The notes under the pieces: model-generated
Database searches by the model: none
Seen by the model: only the letters and a program-made list of their open reading frames with translations
Told to the model about the DNA's origin: nothing
Assembly (NCBI GenBank): GCA_019055375.1
Contig: JAHQIW010005122.1
Coordinates: 62,001-126,000, forward strand
DNA length: 64,000 nucleotides
Origin: Parelaphostrongylus tenuis
Lineage: Eukaryota; Nematoda; Chromadorea; Rhabditida; Metastrongylidae
Reading direction: 5' to 3'
Program-made: the position numbers and the translations under genes
Shown here: one piece after another, positions 43,524 through 55,288 of the stretch
How the letters are laid out: every line of letters begins with the position of its first letter
Position numbering within the stretch: the first letter of the stretch is position 1

Positions 43524-45639
43524 TTAAATTTGAAATAAGCACCGAGTTCATCAAGAAATTCGTATAAACATATTAACGAAAAGTCCTTGAAGAAAATGAC
43601 GGATGATGGAATTGACTTCAGGTATACTGGATGGGCATTATGCGAATGTACTTGAAGGGTTGATCATCACGACAATGCAATCAATCATGTTTACTGCGGG
43701 TAGCGAATAGATCTTATTTTCTAAAACTTTTCAAGGGCGCAATCACTACTAGTAAGACAGCTTCTAAATTGTAAATCCATGACAGACATGCTTAAAAATC
43801 TCCGATTATCCTTCCATCTAGCACATAACACTTCTAAGTGCATTAATACTAGTAGGATTTGTAGATGATCGATGCACAAGCAGTTGGAATTGCTACCTCA
43901 ATAGAAGAATTGAGATGTTGTCTGGATGCAACAAAAAGTAATCTAACGTTCGATGAAGCATCACTGAATCACACGAGACATGCGGACGTCGAATTCCAGG
44001 AAGTATGCGTATGGTTCCATGTGCGAGTCTACATGTGAAGCGTTCGTCTTCGAGACAACATCTGGAAAATATGGAAGCATCGCCAAAGTGTGATGGGTTG
44101 GCTGCACTTTAGTGAAGATTCATCAGTCACTACTGAACAATGACGATGATGATGACACCCCGATAGAACACGAAAGATACAATGTATTCGGAATAGTAAC
44201 TCAAGACGACCTGTCACTATTGATACGTAAGAATTTCCTTCATCATTCCAGTATTCGTCTCATTCAATTCGTTTCCTCGCAGCCGCTACAAAAGTCATTG
44301 GAAATTTGTGTGTGAGCTCAGTTGCGGCTAGAGAACTTCTTCGTCTTCGTCGAAATTCAACTAATGCTGGTCGGGAAAACTCTATCTGGATTCGTGAAGT
44401 AAGTTATAGAGCATCCTAACGTGGAATGGAAGCAGTAAGCATCTCCTAGGCAAATCTTGTATCAATTTTCCGATCACGAATTGATAGAAGGCTTGGTGAG
44501 CCAAGAGGACGATCAAATCAGAGCTTGGTTAGGTTTGGCTATCCGCGTAATAAACGGGACCACTACTGTAGCGCTATCCCTTCTCTAAGCAATAATTTAC
44601 CAGCTAGTAACATACACCGAGCAGCTGACCAAATGATATAGGATAGGACGGATGTACACGAGACATTTGCTAGAAAGATTTGAGCCTCTGAAAATTCTTG
44701 CATTTACATAGAGGACTGAGAGTTTGAAAAGGACGACACTAGGCTATTCTTCACGTTGGTAACAGCCTCCAACGTGTTAGAGAAGCACAGAACAAGGAAG
44801 AAAGATTTCTCTGAGTAGACAAAATAGAAGACGGGAATGGACTGTTCTTCGAATCGTATCAAAGTCAGTAGACCACTTTCTGTTGAAAAAAACATTCGAT
44901 TAGATAAACTTGAGTCCATGTATAGGAAAAGCAGCAGCAAGGAATCCATTAAGTTAGGATTCTCATCCACATGCACTATCCCTTCTCCAGAGCATACGCT
45001 AAGGAGAACATCTTCAGTTTTAGCAATAGAAAGAACATGACTAAAAAGTCAATGGTTAATCATGAAGGAGGTCGTATCTAAAAGGACGAAAAGAGTAAGA
45101 CTTAGGTCTTCGCTTATCCAAATACTTGAATAATGAAGGATAAAAGTGAATAAGAAATACTCGGACACTCTAATATGTTTGTAAAACTAAAACAACATTG
45201 AGAAAAACGAGCGGAGAGAACTGTAGAAAATGTGATCATGTGAAATCTGACACCACTTGACCGCTGCACATCAAGAAATCCGTACGAAATATTACACCGA
45301 TTATTCTGAAAATAAACCCATCACCCTTTCTCTTCAACTATTCGCTAATAGTAGTTGTTAAGATGATAGACACGACAAACAGGGCAGTTCTTTTGATGAT
45401 ATAGGATATCCATCACTCCAAAGATGGAATGTCTCAACTTTCTGAAGACGAAAAACAATGGTCACAAATCCCATACCTATGTTTATTATTCATCCGAAAC
45501 CCAGGCTAATTAAGATAGCAAAAATAAGAGCTACCTGCTCAACAAACGTTTGGATGATGCACCCGATTATTGGTACTAATGGAACATGATAACCGTCATC
45601 AATCAAAAAGAAGACGCTCTACATTTGTGAGGGTTTGAC

Positions 45640-45800
45640 CAAGAGGGGCAGCTAGGGCGGTGCTGATCGGTGGCTATATCGCACATGATAAACATGGCGT
45701 TGGTTCGATCCCATCAAGGGGTCACCAAGCCTCTCGCCCATTCCAGGTATTAGGGAATTGCTACCGGACATGTCTCAGAAAAGTTAGTTCCCTGCAATTC
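45640..45800 (+). repeat. Strongly diverged SINE family 1 copy
   Basis: GTTGGTTCGATCCCATC (B box) is followed by GTCACCAAGCCTCTCGCCC and TTGCTACCGGACATGTCTCAG, paralleling family 1 GCTCACCAAGCC and ATTGGTACCAGACAGGTCTC. The 116-codon frame at 45660-46010 overlaps it and so is doubtful as a gene. Confidence 0.5.
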
Positions 45801-46195
45801 AAAGAGGAAGAACGCTCGAGCCTCGGATATGTCAGTAATCCAAGGAGAATCGACTCGATTGAAATTCAACACGGCATTCATAACGAAGACGCCACTGTTG
45901 AAGCAGCAGTTGGACTCAGACGCGTAGAAGTTCTAAGCCCTTCACAGATGAGAAAAGCAAGGAAACGAATAGAATGCCAGACTTTGCTGGAATCCCCAAC
46001 GGACATATGAAGATGGATCGCTTAGGAAATAAACGGATTGAACCGCAAAAACACGTCATGGGATGGGGGGAAACCACATGGAATACGGGGAGACTGGAGT
46101 ACTACGAAACTCTAACACACGTCGCATCGATCCGGTTCGGTAGAGGAGTAGGTTAGCGAATGTTACTTTTGGTGGCGAACCCTATCGACTATTTC

Positions 46196-46215
46196 GAGAG
46201 AGAGAGAGAGAGAGG
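46196..46215. repeat. GA microsatellite
   Basis: (GA)10 tract in the sem-5/TFPT-like intergenic region; such tracts occur in nematode promoters but nothing shows function here. Confidence 0.85.
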
Positions 46216-46394
46216 GACTGAAGTCGCTTATGAACAGCAGCCATACTTTCATGGACATCCGGGTTACTGTATTTTTTGATCTAAACATGGTACAATCGAA
46301 TTTCTACGATACAATTTAGATGGTGCCTGGACATGGGAGGAAACGTAAAGCTCAAGAAGAGAGAATCGTTGGTTGGAAAAAAAGACACAAATGG

Positions 46395-46650
46395 CGGTAA
46401 AACGGGGGGAAACATCTCTGAGAAGGATAAAGGGTGAACAGCTCTCTACGATGACCGATCCTTGAAAAAAGCGCCATGCATTTGTCTTCGATTCTTAGCC
46501 TCATTTCACTTTCAAGATAACTCTTGGGGTACCAATATACCGACATCACAGAGGTGGAAGGCTTCATGAGGCAGGAGCGCGAGACTGAACCATCGACCCT
46601 GTGCGCGACGTAGAGCACCTCTAAGCACTACGTCATAGACGCTTTCATAA
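46395..46650 (-). repeat. tRNA-derived SINE, family 1
   Basis: Minus strand TATGACGTAGTGCTTAGAGG (A box region) and GATGGTTCAGTCTCGCGCTC (B box, mutated), then CATGAAGCCTTCCACCTCTG, GGTATATTGGTACC and a tail GTTCACCCTTTATCC. Order identical to the 48093 copy. Confidence 0.8.
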
Positions 46651-46744
46651 ACCTCAATAGAGATAAAAATAGGGAAGAGAGAAAGGAAAAAGATGATCAA
46701 GTATGGGCTTAAATGTTCAGGAATATGATCTGAATAGAACGAAC

Positions 46745-47160
46745 AACTTTCGAACGGGCTCAGGGATCGGGCTCGAGGCTAGGGGCTACGAGCTACGGGC
46801 TACTCTCACCCATATGGGAGGCGGACGACCCAACGAACGACAAACTGGGGGGTGAGGGGTGGGTGGGTGGGTCGCCGTCGTTCGTCGGCGAACGTACGCG
46901 CCGCGACCGCCGCAGTAATCGTTGGCGGGCCGTCGGCGAGGCAGACTGGCGCGAGTGCGGTGTCAGGCCAGTGTCAACATATGGGGCCAGGCCGTCGCCG
47001 GCATCGCCTCAGCTCCGCCGACATCATCAACATCATCGCAGCATCCAAAGGTCAGTCAGTCAGTACAACCATGCTTACCTCTTCGCTCATTAATTGATGG
47101 GTCAGTTGGGATGATCGGAGAGTGACGGACGACCGACGATCCTCACGCGCTAGTCATCAT
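46745..47160. promoter_or_regulatory. GC-rich block between divergent sem-5 and TFPT-like genes; G-quadruplex-type run
   Basis: Highest GC stretch of the window, with CG-rich text (GTCGCCGTCGTTCGTCGGCG) and at 46847-46871 five successive G-runs (GGGGGG, GGGG, GGG, GGG, GGG) separated by one to three bases, which fits the G4 sequence pattern. It lies 0.6-1 kb before the TFPT-like start codon and 3.3 kb before sem-5. Three frames are open at once, as composition predicts. A promoter or 5' UTR role is inferred. Confidence 0.4.
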
Positions 47161-47761
47161 GTGACTCAGACTTGGGCAAATAAACATTTTCTCATGAGTC
47201 AGGCGCCAAACCGCCAGTCACAATCTTGCCAGGACCGACTTACGAGTATTGATCGGCGTAGATCAAGAAATTTTCCAGTATTTTCTTTCATGATCTAGTC
47301 AATACGATGAGGTAGATGTGAAGATTTTTATTCGGCTGGCGTTTCGATGCGTCTTCATCGCCTTCAGAGCAAATTCTTCGAAATAAAATCTTCATATCAA
47401 CCTCGTTGTGGTATTAGCTGAATCGTAAAAAAAAGCCTACTTTTGATCGATAAAGGGGAGGTTAAAGTAAAGTCGACTTTCGGAATAATTTTCTGCTTTT
47501 CTTAAATTTGGTACCAACATGAAGTGCTTGTTATTTGTAAGATCCACTATCCACTAGACCAACGTTTTGTTGATTGTTTCGCTCTTCTTTAGAGCCTGAA
47601 TGAATCAAAATGTCACACGCAGTTTATTCACTCAAAGATTTCCATAGCCACAGCAGAAACAAAGAAAAAACTTCATGGTTTTTTTTTTCGTTGTAAATTT
47701 AGACTCTGTTCTCGCTATAAATTTTTTTAGTATTGTGGTTATGAGTTTTCCAGTATTTCAG

Positions 47762-50700
47762 ATGAATGAACAGGACGAATTCGAGCGGCAAAGTATCAAT
47801 GGTGTAAGTGAAGTGAACAGTGGTGTTTCCGATACGAAGGCAGATGAAGAAGAATTGTATCGGCTGAAAATCATTGCTCTTCAAGAATATTACGACTCTG
47901 TTCAACTGGTTAGTTATTTCCGAACAATGGTCTTTTCTACGGTAGCATTCACCACAAAGAATTAAACGCTGCCTTAGGGGCGTAGACTCATTACATATGA
48001 CTTTCGAGGCTAGTTTGTTTTTTCCCCCTGAAGTGCTTCACATGATATTCATACTCTTGGGCTTTTAGATATCATGGACTCTTCAGAGTGTTTCAAGAGC
48101 GCATGTGGCGCAGTGGTTAGAGGTGCTCTGCGCCACACACGAGGTCAATGGTTCGATCTCGCGCTCATGGCTCACCAAGCCATCCATCCCTCCGGGGTCG
48201 GTAAATTGGTACCAGACAGGTCTCAGACTTGTCTGGGATAACTAGCACTGACTCGGTTAAGCGGGAGGCCACCGCGAGTCATTGTAAAGGCCAGATATGC
48301 ATTCAATCACCTCAAACGAAGTTAGAAATTGAAGCGAATGCATGGCGCATCCCTCAGGGATTGATCAACCCCGAGAGCTTTATCCTTTATCCTTTATCAG
48401 AGTATTTCACAGCTATACAATATCCTAAGGTTTCGTCTTGTAACAGTGTGATTAGTTTTGTAAGATCAACTTGCCACCGTGTTGAAGGAACTCTTGTCGT
48501 AAAACGGTAAACCTCGGTCTGATATGAGAACATCAGGCGAGTGGGACACGTTGCGAAAGCTGAACCACAGCTGTCTTGATATTACAAGGAATTGAGTTAG
48601 CTATCATTTGTAATGTCACTGAGAGGAGACAATAACGAATTCGCAAATAACAGCCGAGCTGCCATGCGAATCTGGCCTTTATTCGCATGACATCGAAGCG
48701 AATGGAGGACATGCTAGGACTTACATGTCATTGCAGGACGAGTAATCGATCTATAAAAAGATCAAGCAATTGGGGTTGATTAATCTCTGAGGGTTATGTC
48801 ATATATCCTCCTCCATTCAGCATCGTAAACGTTACTGTTTACATATCTGGCCTAGAGAAGGACTTCTGTGGCTCATTGATGTATCAGTTCGGTGCAGCTA
48901 TTCTCCTAGATTGGTTTGACACGAATCTGCCAACCCTGGCAATGTGACATTTGGTTTCAAGGAGCCGGATCGAACCAGCGACCACATAGTATTGCAGAGC
49001 ACCTCCACCACTTAGTCACACACAGCTAGACATATATGATTTGGTTGTTTGACAAATTAACTGTTCTCTCTTGTGAGCTAGTTAATCAAGCTGTGAAATT
49101 CTCTTGCATTTCATGCGGTTGCACGTATTGAGACGAGTCAGCCGATTATCGTGTTCATGGGAATTTTATACGTCGTTTTACGTTTGCACGCGATTTTGTC
49201 CAGGAACGGTAGTGATCTTGTGGTGAATTATTTTTGGTGCTAATTTCGCTCAGGAGACTTAGTCGTGAACAATTCGAGTAATTATACTGCACTCAGTGTC
49301 ACTTGTCTTACCGATAATCTCGTTAATCAGTATTTCTAGCGAGCAACAATAAATATCGCTCTTTCACCTCGCGCACCAGTGCTGACCAGTGAGCTGCACA
49401 CGCTGGAATAGAATGAACATCTCTGTTAAGATGTCGTTAACCTTTTCGCTACGTCGTCTAGCGCAGTATGTTCACGCGTACCCGCACTGTTCGGACGGCT
49501 TAAGAAGACTGGCGCAATCCTCTATAAGAATTGGCCAATGACGCAATAATTTAACTAAATTGTGTTCATAGTGCAGAGAAAAATCTGATCCTATCTCTTT
49601 TGCTCATCTCTAACCAGGCGCTCCTTGTGGCCATTTGAACCTCCCACTTACCGAAAATGACCGCTTTCGCGAAAGGGTTAATGTCTTCAGCTAGAAGGTG
49701 GTCACAGCCCACGAGTGCTGTTATAGACTATGTTTGCTCCGGTAAAAGTGCAAACACCAAACTCGTTTTCAGTCTGGATGACCATGCTTGAAGGTGAAAC
49801 CATTTCTACGGCGTACTTAGTTCATAAAGCGACCTATATGTTCCAGATTGATCGTTCTTCCTCAAAATTGCAGGGGTGTGGAAACTTCGAGGTTTGAGGT
49901 TTGGTATGGAACAGCTGTCCGAACAAGAGTACACTCACAAGACAACAATGTAGTTTACGTTAATAACTCGTTGAGGATTGATGTCACGTCAAATTATACA
50001 GTTGATTTCTATATGAAGCTCATCCTGTCTAGGTGGTTCTCTAATATGAGGAATTCACCTTTTGATATTTTGACACGGAAGCTAGGGCGTGCCCTCTAAA
50101 ATTCAGAGCTCACAAAAGTAATTACTGCTTTCGACATTAAATTTCCATAATTCCGCTCATTGCACTTTCATAATTGAAATGCAAATCTTTTGTTTGGAAG
50201 TTTTCTTAATCACTACGAAACATCTGGTCGAAGGATTTTACTATAATTTTTTGCATGCTAATATGTGTTATTAATTATCTTTTTAGCAAACGTTTCGTAT
50301 TCGTGAGCGAATCTATAATGTGAGGAAGCAATGTCGTCGTCTGGAAGGAATGAAACGTGCTGCTCTCAACCTGCTTCGTTACCACACAGGCACATACGAG
50401 ATTCCACCTCTAGAGATCATCGATGAGGCTAGTCTTTCACTTATTTTCTCCAATACCATCAATGTAAGAAAAAACTCAGTGCATATAAATCATCTGTCAA
50501 CTTATCTTCTGTTCAATCTTATCCACTAATTAGTCAAGGGTAAGCGTAAAACTTTATGGCACTGTAAATTAGTTTCCAACTCTCAACGATAAAGTCGGAC
50601 TGCTGTGATAATAAGAATTCCACAGACATAAGTAGAAGAAGATTTGTACGAAAAAAAAACTGTTGAATAAAGCCTAAAATAAGGGATTTCACATGTATTC

Positions 50701-53700
50701 GACTTTACCAAGCATTGTTCGAGGTGTTTGAATGCTCTTTCTGATCTTCACAATGACTTGCGGTTGCCCATCGAAATTGATATTGAAGACTTGGTGAGCC
50801 TGGAGCGCGCGATCGAATCATTGACAAGATTCGAGCCTCGCGGCAATCACTAATTATTGCGCCACACGTACCCTAATGTAATTTAAAGTTTAGAATATGA
50901 TCATCAATCAAGATTTGTTCAATTCATTATTGTTTATATTATTGTTCTAACCGTTTTTGCTCTAGTTTTATTTCTTCTATTTCTTTGGCTTTTTTTGGTA
51001 GTGACAAATTTTGCATTTTATCTGCTTTATTTTATCCAGTCGTCAATCTGTACTTTTTACTAAAAGCTAGCGAAAACTCAGACAATATTGTCTTCCTTTA
51101 TCACGTAAATTGTTAGGCATGAAGCGTTGTGGGTTTTTTTCAACATAGGCAGTATTCGAAAAAAGAAAGAACATGCTAGTTCTGTTTTTGTTCGGCTAAC
51201 GGATTCGTTGTTTGTGGAACTTTTATTGTCATCAAATCTCATCAATTCAATCTGTTTATGCTTTCTATAATAACGATTGGTCTCAAATTTCATTTCTGTA
51301 ACGTCACAGCACCGCTGAAAGCGGTTAAGTATAGTATAGGATACTTTAATCACATACACAGGGAGCGTAAAAAGTTCTGATATTCTTGAGTTTTGTTAAT
51401 TTTGGAATTAATATGAATCTTTAGTGCTCATAACATTATTGAATTCCTGGTTTAAGTTTGGTCTGGAATCTGTATCATTCGATTGTCTATTTCCAGTTGT
51501 GCTCAAGTTATATATCAAATCAAAGTATCTCTATAGTTAAGTCACACAAGGGGAATGAAAACGGCGACATTGTCAAAATCTGGTTTCAAATCAGCTAGTG
51601 TCTGCAGAACCTCGAAGCGTTTCAAAAAATGGAGGGATTGAGGATTATCCAAGAAAAGGTCGTCCAGCCACTTCGTCTACTCCGGAAAGCATTCAGAAGA
51701 TTTGAAGGCCAAGTCTCACGAAATCCCGGGCGTTCGATGCGCAAAATCGCTCGGGAAGCTCGGTGTGAGGAGTGGAGCTTGCGAAACATTTCCAAGAATA
51801 AGCTGAAGCTGCGCAGCTGTGGGACCTCTCGTGTCAACTTTCTGGCAGTAAAGATGAAAGAAAAATTGCCTCAAAAGCTTGCCGTATGGTTCGTTTCATA
51901 GTTAGTGCTCGTTTGACGAAGGTGCTTTTAGCGGATGCGAAGATATTCAAGGTCGAACCACTTTACAATCGCCGGATTCGACGTCAACCTCTCAAGAAAG
52001 GTCAACAGAAGTCTGCAGTAGCAAAAATCATAGGCGGCAGTCATTCTCAGTCTTCTGTCTGGGCTGACATTTGTGTCATCGGAAAGATGCCGTTGGTCTT
52101 CATCAAGGAAAACGTCAAAATCAACGCTGCCAGCTATCACTAGCAAGTTTTAAGGCGCATACTGTAGCCTTGGAGTACTCAACACTTTAGCGCCGACGGA
52201 TTTACACTTCCGCACGACTAGCCTCTTGCTCATTCGGCTCGCTGGACGATTGCCATCCGTTAAGAGTAGTTTCCAGGCCTGATTGAGGTAGGGACATTTG
52301 ACAGTTAAAGTCGCCGGATCTCAGCCCAGTGGATTGCTCCGTTTTTCACACTGAAGCAAAAAGTCTGGCTACTCGTCACACTACCGCTGACGCGTTTTTA
52401 AACCACTTTGACATGCGTTTGAGGCGAAATTACGGTGAAAATGTGTGCGAGCTTCGGTGGAAATTTTCCCAAGTGACTTCTTAAATCCATGAAAGCCAAA
52501 GGAGGCAAATTTGAGAACTTGTTATAGACTTCTTTCATGTATTGTTAAAGCTGTTAATCTTGTAAACGTTATCTCAATTAAATGAATTCGTTTGTTTGTA
52601 CGGTGTTTTTTTTCACTGTTTAAATATTTGAAAAAATTATCAGAACTTTTACGCACTCTGTATATCCAATGTCTGTCAAGCTAGGTGAATCTGTGCCGAT
52701 ATAGCTTGCCAGGCCAAACAGTTGACTGCTGATTGTTGACAGACTAATGCGTTCTAGCGTAGAAAGAGTGGGGGCAAAACAGGCGTCGAAAGTGCAATTT
52801 ATCCCGAGCCAATGAAAAGGGTGAATGCGGGTTCGATTCCCGTCTGACGTCAAAGTTTTGCACATCATTCAACATTACTGGATATATCTCCATTTTCTCT
52901 TTCAGTTTTTGATTCCCTTTGCATAGAGGAAGAAGTGATGTACTGCTTCATGATTGTTATGTACTTCATATTCTTATTCATTTCTTATCTTTCAAATATC
53001 CTTTTTTTTTTGCTGGTTATCTTATTCACATAGGTGACGGTTTCTTTAGGATCCGGTGCCATCATTCTTAGAGTCACTCCAGAAACAACAGCTTACCACG
53101 CCTGAAATTCCTCGCAAAAAACCGAAGAGGGTGTGTGATTTTGAGTTTCATTTATAGACTTGAATGGATCATCTTATGATCTGAGGTTTAAGAATCTGTT
53201 GCCGTTTCCCTTCTCCATCGATATGCTGAATATTGATTAAACATGGTTTTGTCTACAAGTATCCGTTTACGAGATTTTAGTTTTAGGACTTTTAAAGGTC
53301 TACCTAAGTTTCTGGACATATTTTGCTACCAGCAGGTTTATATCCATTACAGCCCTCTCGGTCCAAATCAGACGGAAAACTGACACCTGAAGAAGAGGAA
53401 CGTGCGAAACAAAAGATTTGCAGTATCATAGACAGCGTATATAGTGAAACTGCTAGAAAAATGGTATGGTTTTTCATTCGGTTTTCGTCCTTTCCATGTT
53501 TGGTTTTGCATTTATCGTCCTATATTTGCGATTCAAATCTTTGGCATGTTTAGCTCTTACTGTTTTCCATTCAGGCTGACACGCCGAAAAGTTGCCGGAT
53601 TTTAGACCGTGATGCATCTTCGAACAGTGTAAGTTAATTAAACAGTGTTATTTTTGCGGGATTTCACGGTTTATCTTACTTTTCAGGATGGTGTCTCCAG

Positions 53701-55288
53701 GAAAGGGCGGAATGTTTTTCACATAGACTATGAAAACATTGGCGAAAGAAGTTTGAAGTGCGATGAAGGGAACACTGATTTAGAGGACTTTGGCGGTGGA
53801 AATAATCGATCGAACGATCCAACAATCCAACCTAGTGCTCATTCTGAGATATTCAATATGAGGGATAAAGAACAAAGAATCAGGGCAGGAATCTCTCAAA
53901 ACGACGGCGGACTCAATCATTCTCATCATTCATTCGATGAAAATTGTAATACAAACCATTCGGTGGTTTATAACGGTGAAGAGAAGACTAGCCATCGGAT
54001 TAGCTATCATAACACGACAACATCACACTACAACGGGGTGTTAGATTATGGGAGCAACATTCAGCAAGTACAGAGCGTTAGGTTCAATGCGAATCTGACA
54101 AATGACCCGTTCAGTACTTCTTTGGACTCAGTTCGGACAATGAACTATGACGCTCCGTCTTCTACGGCTGAAGGCAACATTTACTTTGCAGACGATAGCC
54201 AGCTTGTGAACTGTTGCTCACTCCATGAAGTGGTGGAGAACGCAGCCATATACACGAATGCAGTGAACTGCTCAAATCCGTTAGTTCCCGTAAAAACACC
54301 AAATTACGACAACATGAAGCCACTGCAATTGTTCGACTATGCAGCTGTTCTGAACGCTGTGCAGACAGTGAACGATGCGACTTTGGCCAGGCCTGAGCTC
54401 AATTATACAGCTCACCTCAGCACGCCGTTGAGTTACACAGTTGATAACGTTGTGACAACACATGCAGAAATTACTGGCGTTAACGAAACGGTGTCATCGG
54501 AGGCGTTTGGTGCTGTGAAATCTGAAAGCATTGAACAACCGAAAACAGAGACACCTGCATCTGTTACAAACCAGCAGGAAAGTGTGCACGTTATAGGTGA
54601 AAAGCAGGAAACGGAGAAGTCAACGAATAATAACAAAGTGTGTAATCTACCTCTTCCCGACTTCATACCGTACAGAATGATCAGTGTCGAGAATCCGAAG
54701 CCTGTCGAGGTCAGCATGGTTGACCCATCAAGGTGAGTCTATGGAATTTGTTATACCGCTAAGAATAACGCAAAGTATTGTTTTCATTTAAATAATGGTT
54801 TTTTCGTCAAGGGTTTGAACGTAAGTTGAATAAATGTAGAGCATCCAGCTAGATGTGACATAGTGTTGAAATGTTGGGTTTGGAACAACACATTTTTATT
54901 TGCCCTTGAATGTGTAGGCATAGAAAGATTAGCCAGTTGCCACATGCTTAGCCTTGCTATTGAAAAAGACTGAGTATGTCCGGTAGTTCATGTTTGCCTT
55001 AGCCTATGCTATACTTTATGAAAATTTTGTGATTTATGGCATTTACCTAAGTTTTTCGATATGCACCAAAGTGATTTTATGATATATATTGTTTATCTAG
55101 CTGTATCATTTAGGTGACTCTTTTAGTTTTATTCAAAAATATCAGAGCTATAGAATTTATTTAGTGGTGAAGTACCTCCATCAAGGCCACTTCCTCCGAG
55201 ACGTCGTCGTAAGTACAAATATGTGGTCGAAAGCGTTCTCGACAATGTGCCATACACATTTCGTCAGGCAGAATCGGATGATGATTAA
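47762..55288 (+). CDS. Coiled-coil nuclear protein, putative TFPT/INO80 complex subunit F homologue
   Basis: Seven exons: 47762-47908, 50287-50463, 53050-53134, 53333-53463, 53575-53628, 53687-54732 and 55165-55288, about 587 residues. The start ATG directly follows a TATTTCAG acceptor, suiting trans-splicing. Residues about 34-90 (RLKIIALQEYYDSV, then RERIYNVRKQCRRLEGMKR) align without gaps, from memory, to the TFPT coiled coil that anchors INO80F in the INO80 remodeller. Next come a basic PRKKPKR motif, a helix rich in EEEER, a long Ser/Asn/Thr-rich low-complexity exon (349 codons) and a conserved-looking C-terminus (PPRRRRKYKYVVESVLDNV, ending ESDDD). The donor of exon 3 is uncertain: the obvious AGG/gtgtgt breaks phase, while T/gtgatttt four bases later restores it. 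Introns 1-2 carry two SINEs, a piggyBac-type MITE and a Tc1/mariner relic. Gene reality is fairly sure, the family name less so. Confidence 0.7.
48093..48405 (+). repeat. tRNA-derived SINE, family 1, best-preserved copy
   Basis: Head GAGCGCATGTGGCGCAGTGG ... GGTTCGATCTCGCGCTC has an intact A box, B box and GAGCGC/GCGCTC acceptor-type stem, about 72 bases like a tRNA. Body CACCAAGCCATCCATCCCTC, GGTCGGTAAATTGGTACCAG, CATTCAATCACCTCAAACG. Tail GAGC followed by three TTTATCC-type units. Lies in intron 1 of the TFPT-like gene, sense orientation. Confidence 0.9.
48750..49032 (-). repeat. tRNA-derived SINE, family 1
   Basis: Minus strand TGACTAAGTGGTGGAGGTGC and CGCTGGTTCGATCCGGCTC give both Pol III boxes. 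Body CATTGCCAGGGTTGGCAGAT and TAAACAGTAACGTTTACG are more diverged. The tail region GATTAATCAACCCC matches. In intron 1 of the TFPT-like gene, antisense. Confidence 0.7.
49437..49681. mobile_element. piggyBac-type MITE, 245 bp
   Basis: Bounded by TTAA on both sides. Immediately inside, the left end reads CCTTTTCGC and the right end, inverted, CCCTTTCGCG. TTAA target duplication with C-rich short inverted termini is the hallmark of piggyBac-superfamily elements. No coding sequence, so non-autonomous. In intron 1 of the TFPT-like gene. Confidence 0.6.
50650..50880 (-). repeat. tRNA-derived SINE, family 1
   Basis: Minus strand TACGTGTGGCGCAATAATTA (A box), TGATTCGATCGCGCGCTCC (B box) and CACCAAGTC body, with the middle CCAGACAGG segment missing (internal deletion) before GCAAGTCATTGTGAAG and the AACACCTCGAACAA segment. 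In intron 2 of the TFPT-like gene. Confidence 0.75.
51355..52662 (+). mobile_element. Tc1/mariner-superfamily element with decayed transposase
   Basis: Inverted ends: TACACAGGGAGCGTAAAAAG plus TTCTGATA at 51355 and, inverted, TACAGAGTGCGTAAAAGTTC plus TGATA at 52662, both abutting TA. Plus-strand translation from 51620 shows the N-terminal helix-turn-helix region (GRP..SSTPESIQKI, NPGRSMRKIAREA) and, in another frame, ADAKIFKVEPLYNRR and MPLVFIKENVKINAASYH, which correspond to the first catalytic-Asp block (DEKIFTVE) and the PLVFI..GVKINAE.Y block of nematode mariner-type transposases. Stops and frameshifts make it inactive. Full-length by its ends, about 1.3 kb, inserted in intron 2 of the TFPT-like gene. 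Confidence 0.85.
52783..52855 (+). repeat. tRNA-like sequence
   Basis: GGCGTCG and TGACGTC can pair as a seven-base acceptor stem (two G-T pairs) around 70 bases containing a perfect T-arm GCGGGTTCGATTCCCGT. The D arm and anticodon arm do not fold well. Probably a decayed tRNA or tRNA-derived repeat, not a functional gene. Confidence 0.45.

Noticed and set aside
45660..46010. 116-codon plus frame
   Set aside because: Begins inside a diverged SINE family 1 copy and matches no family.
46852..47125. Three overlapping plus frames
   Set aside because: Same explanation: GC-rich promoter-like block, no domain, no splice sites in phase with the downstream exon.
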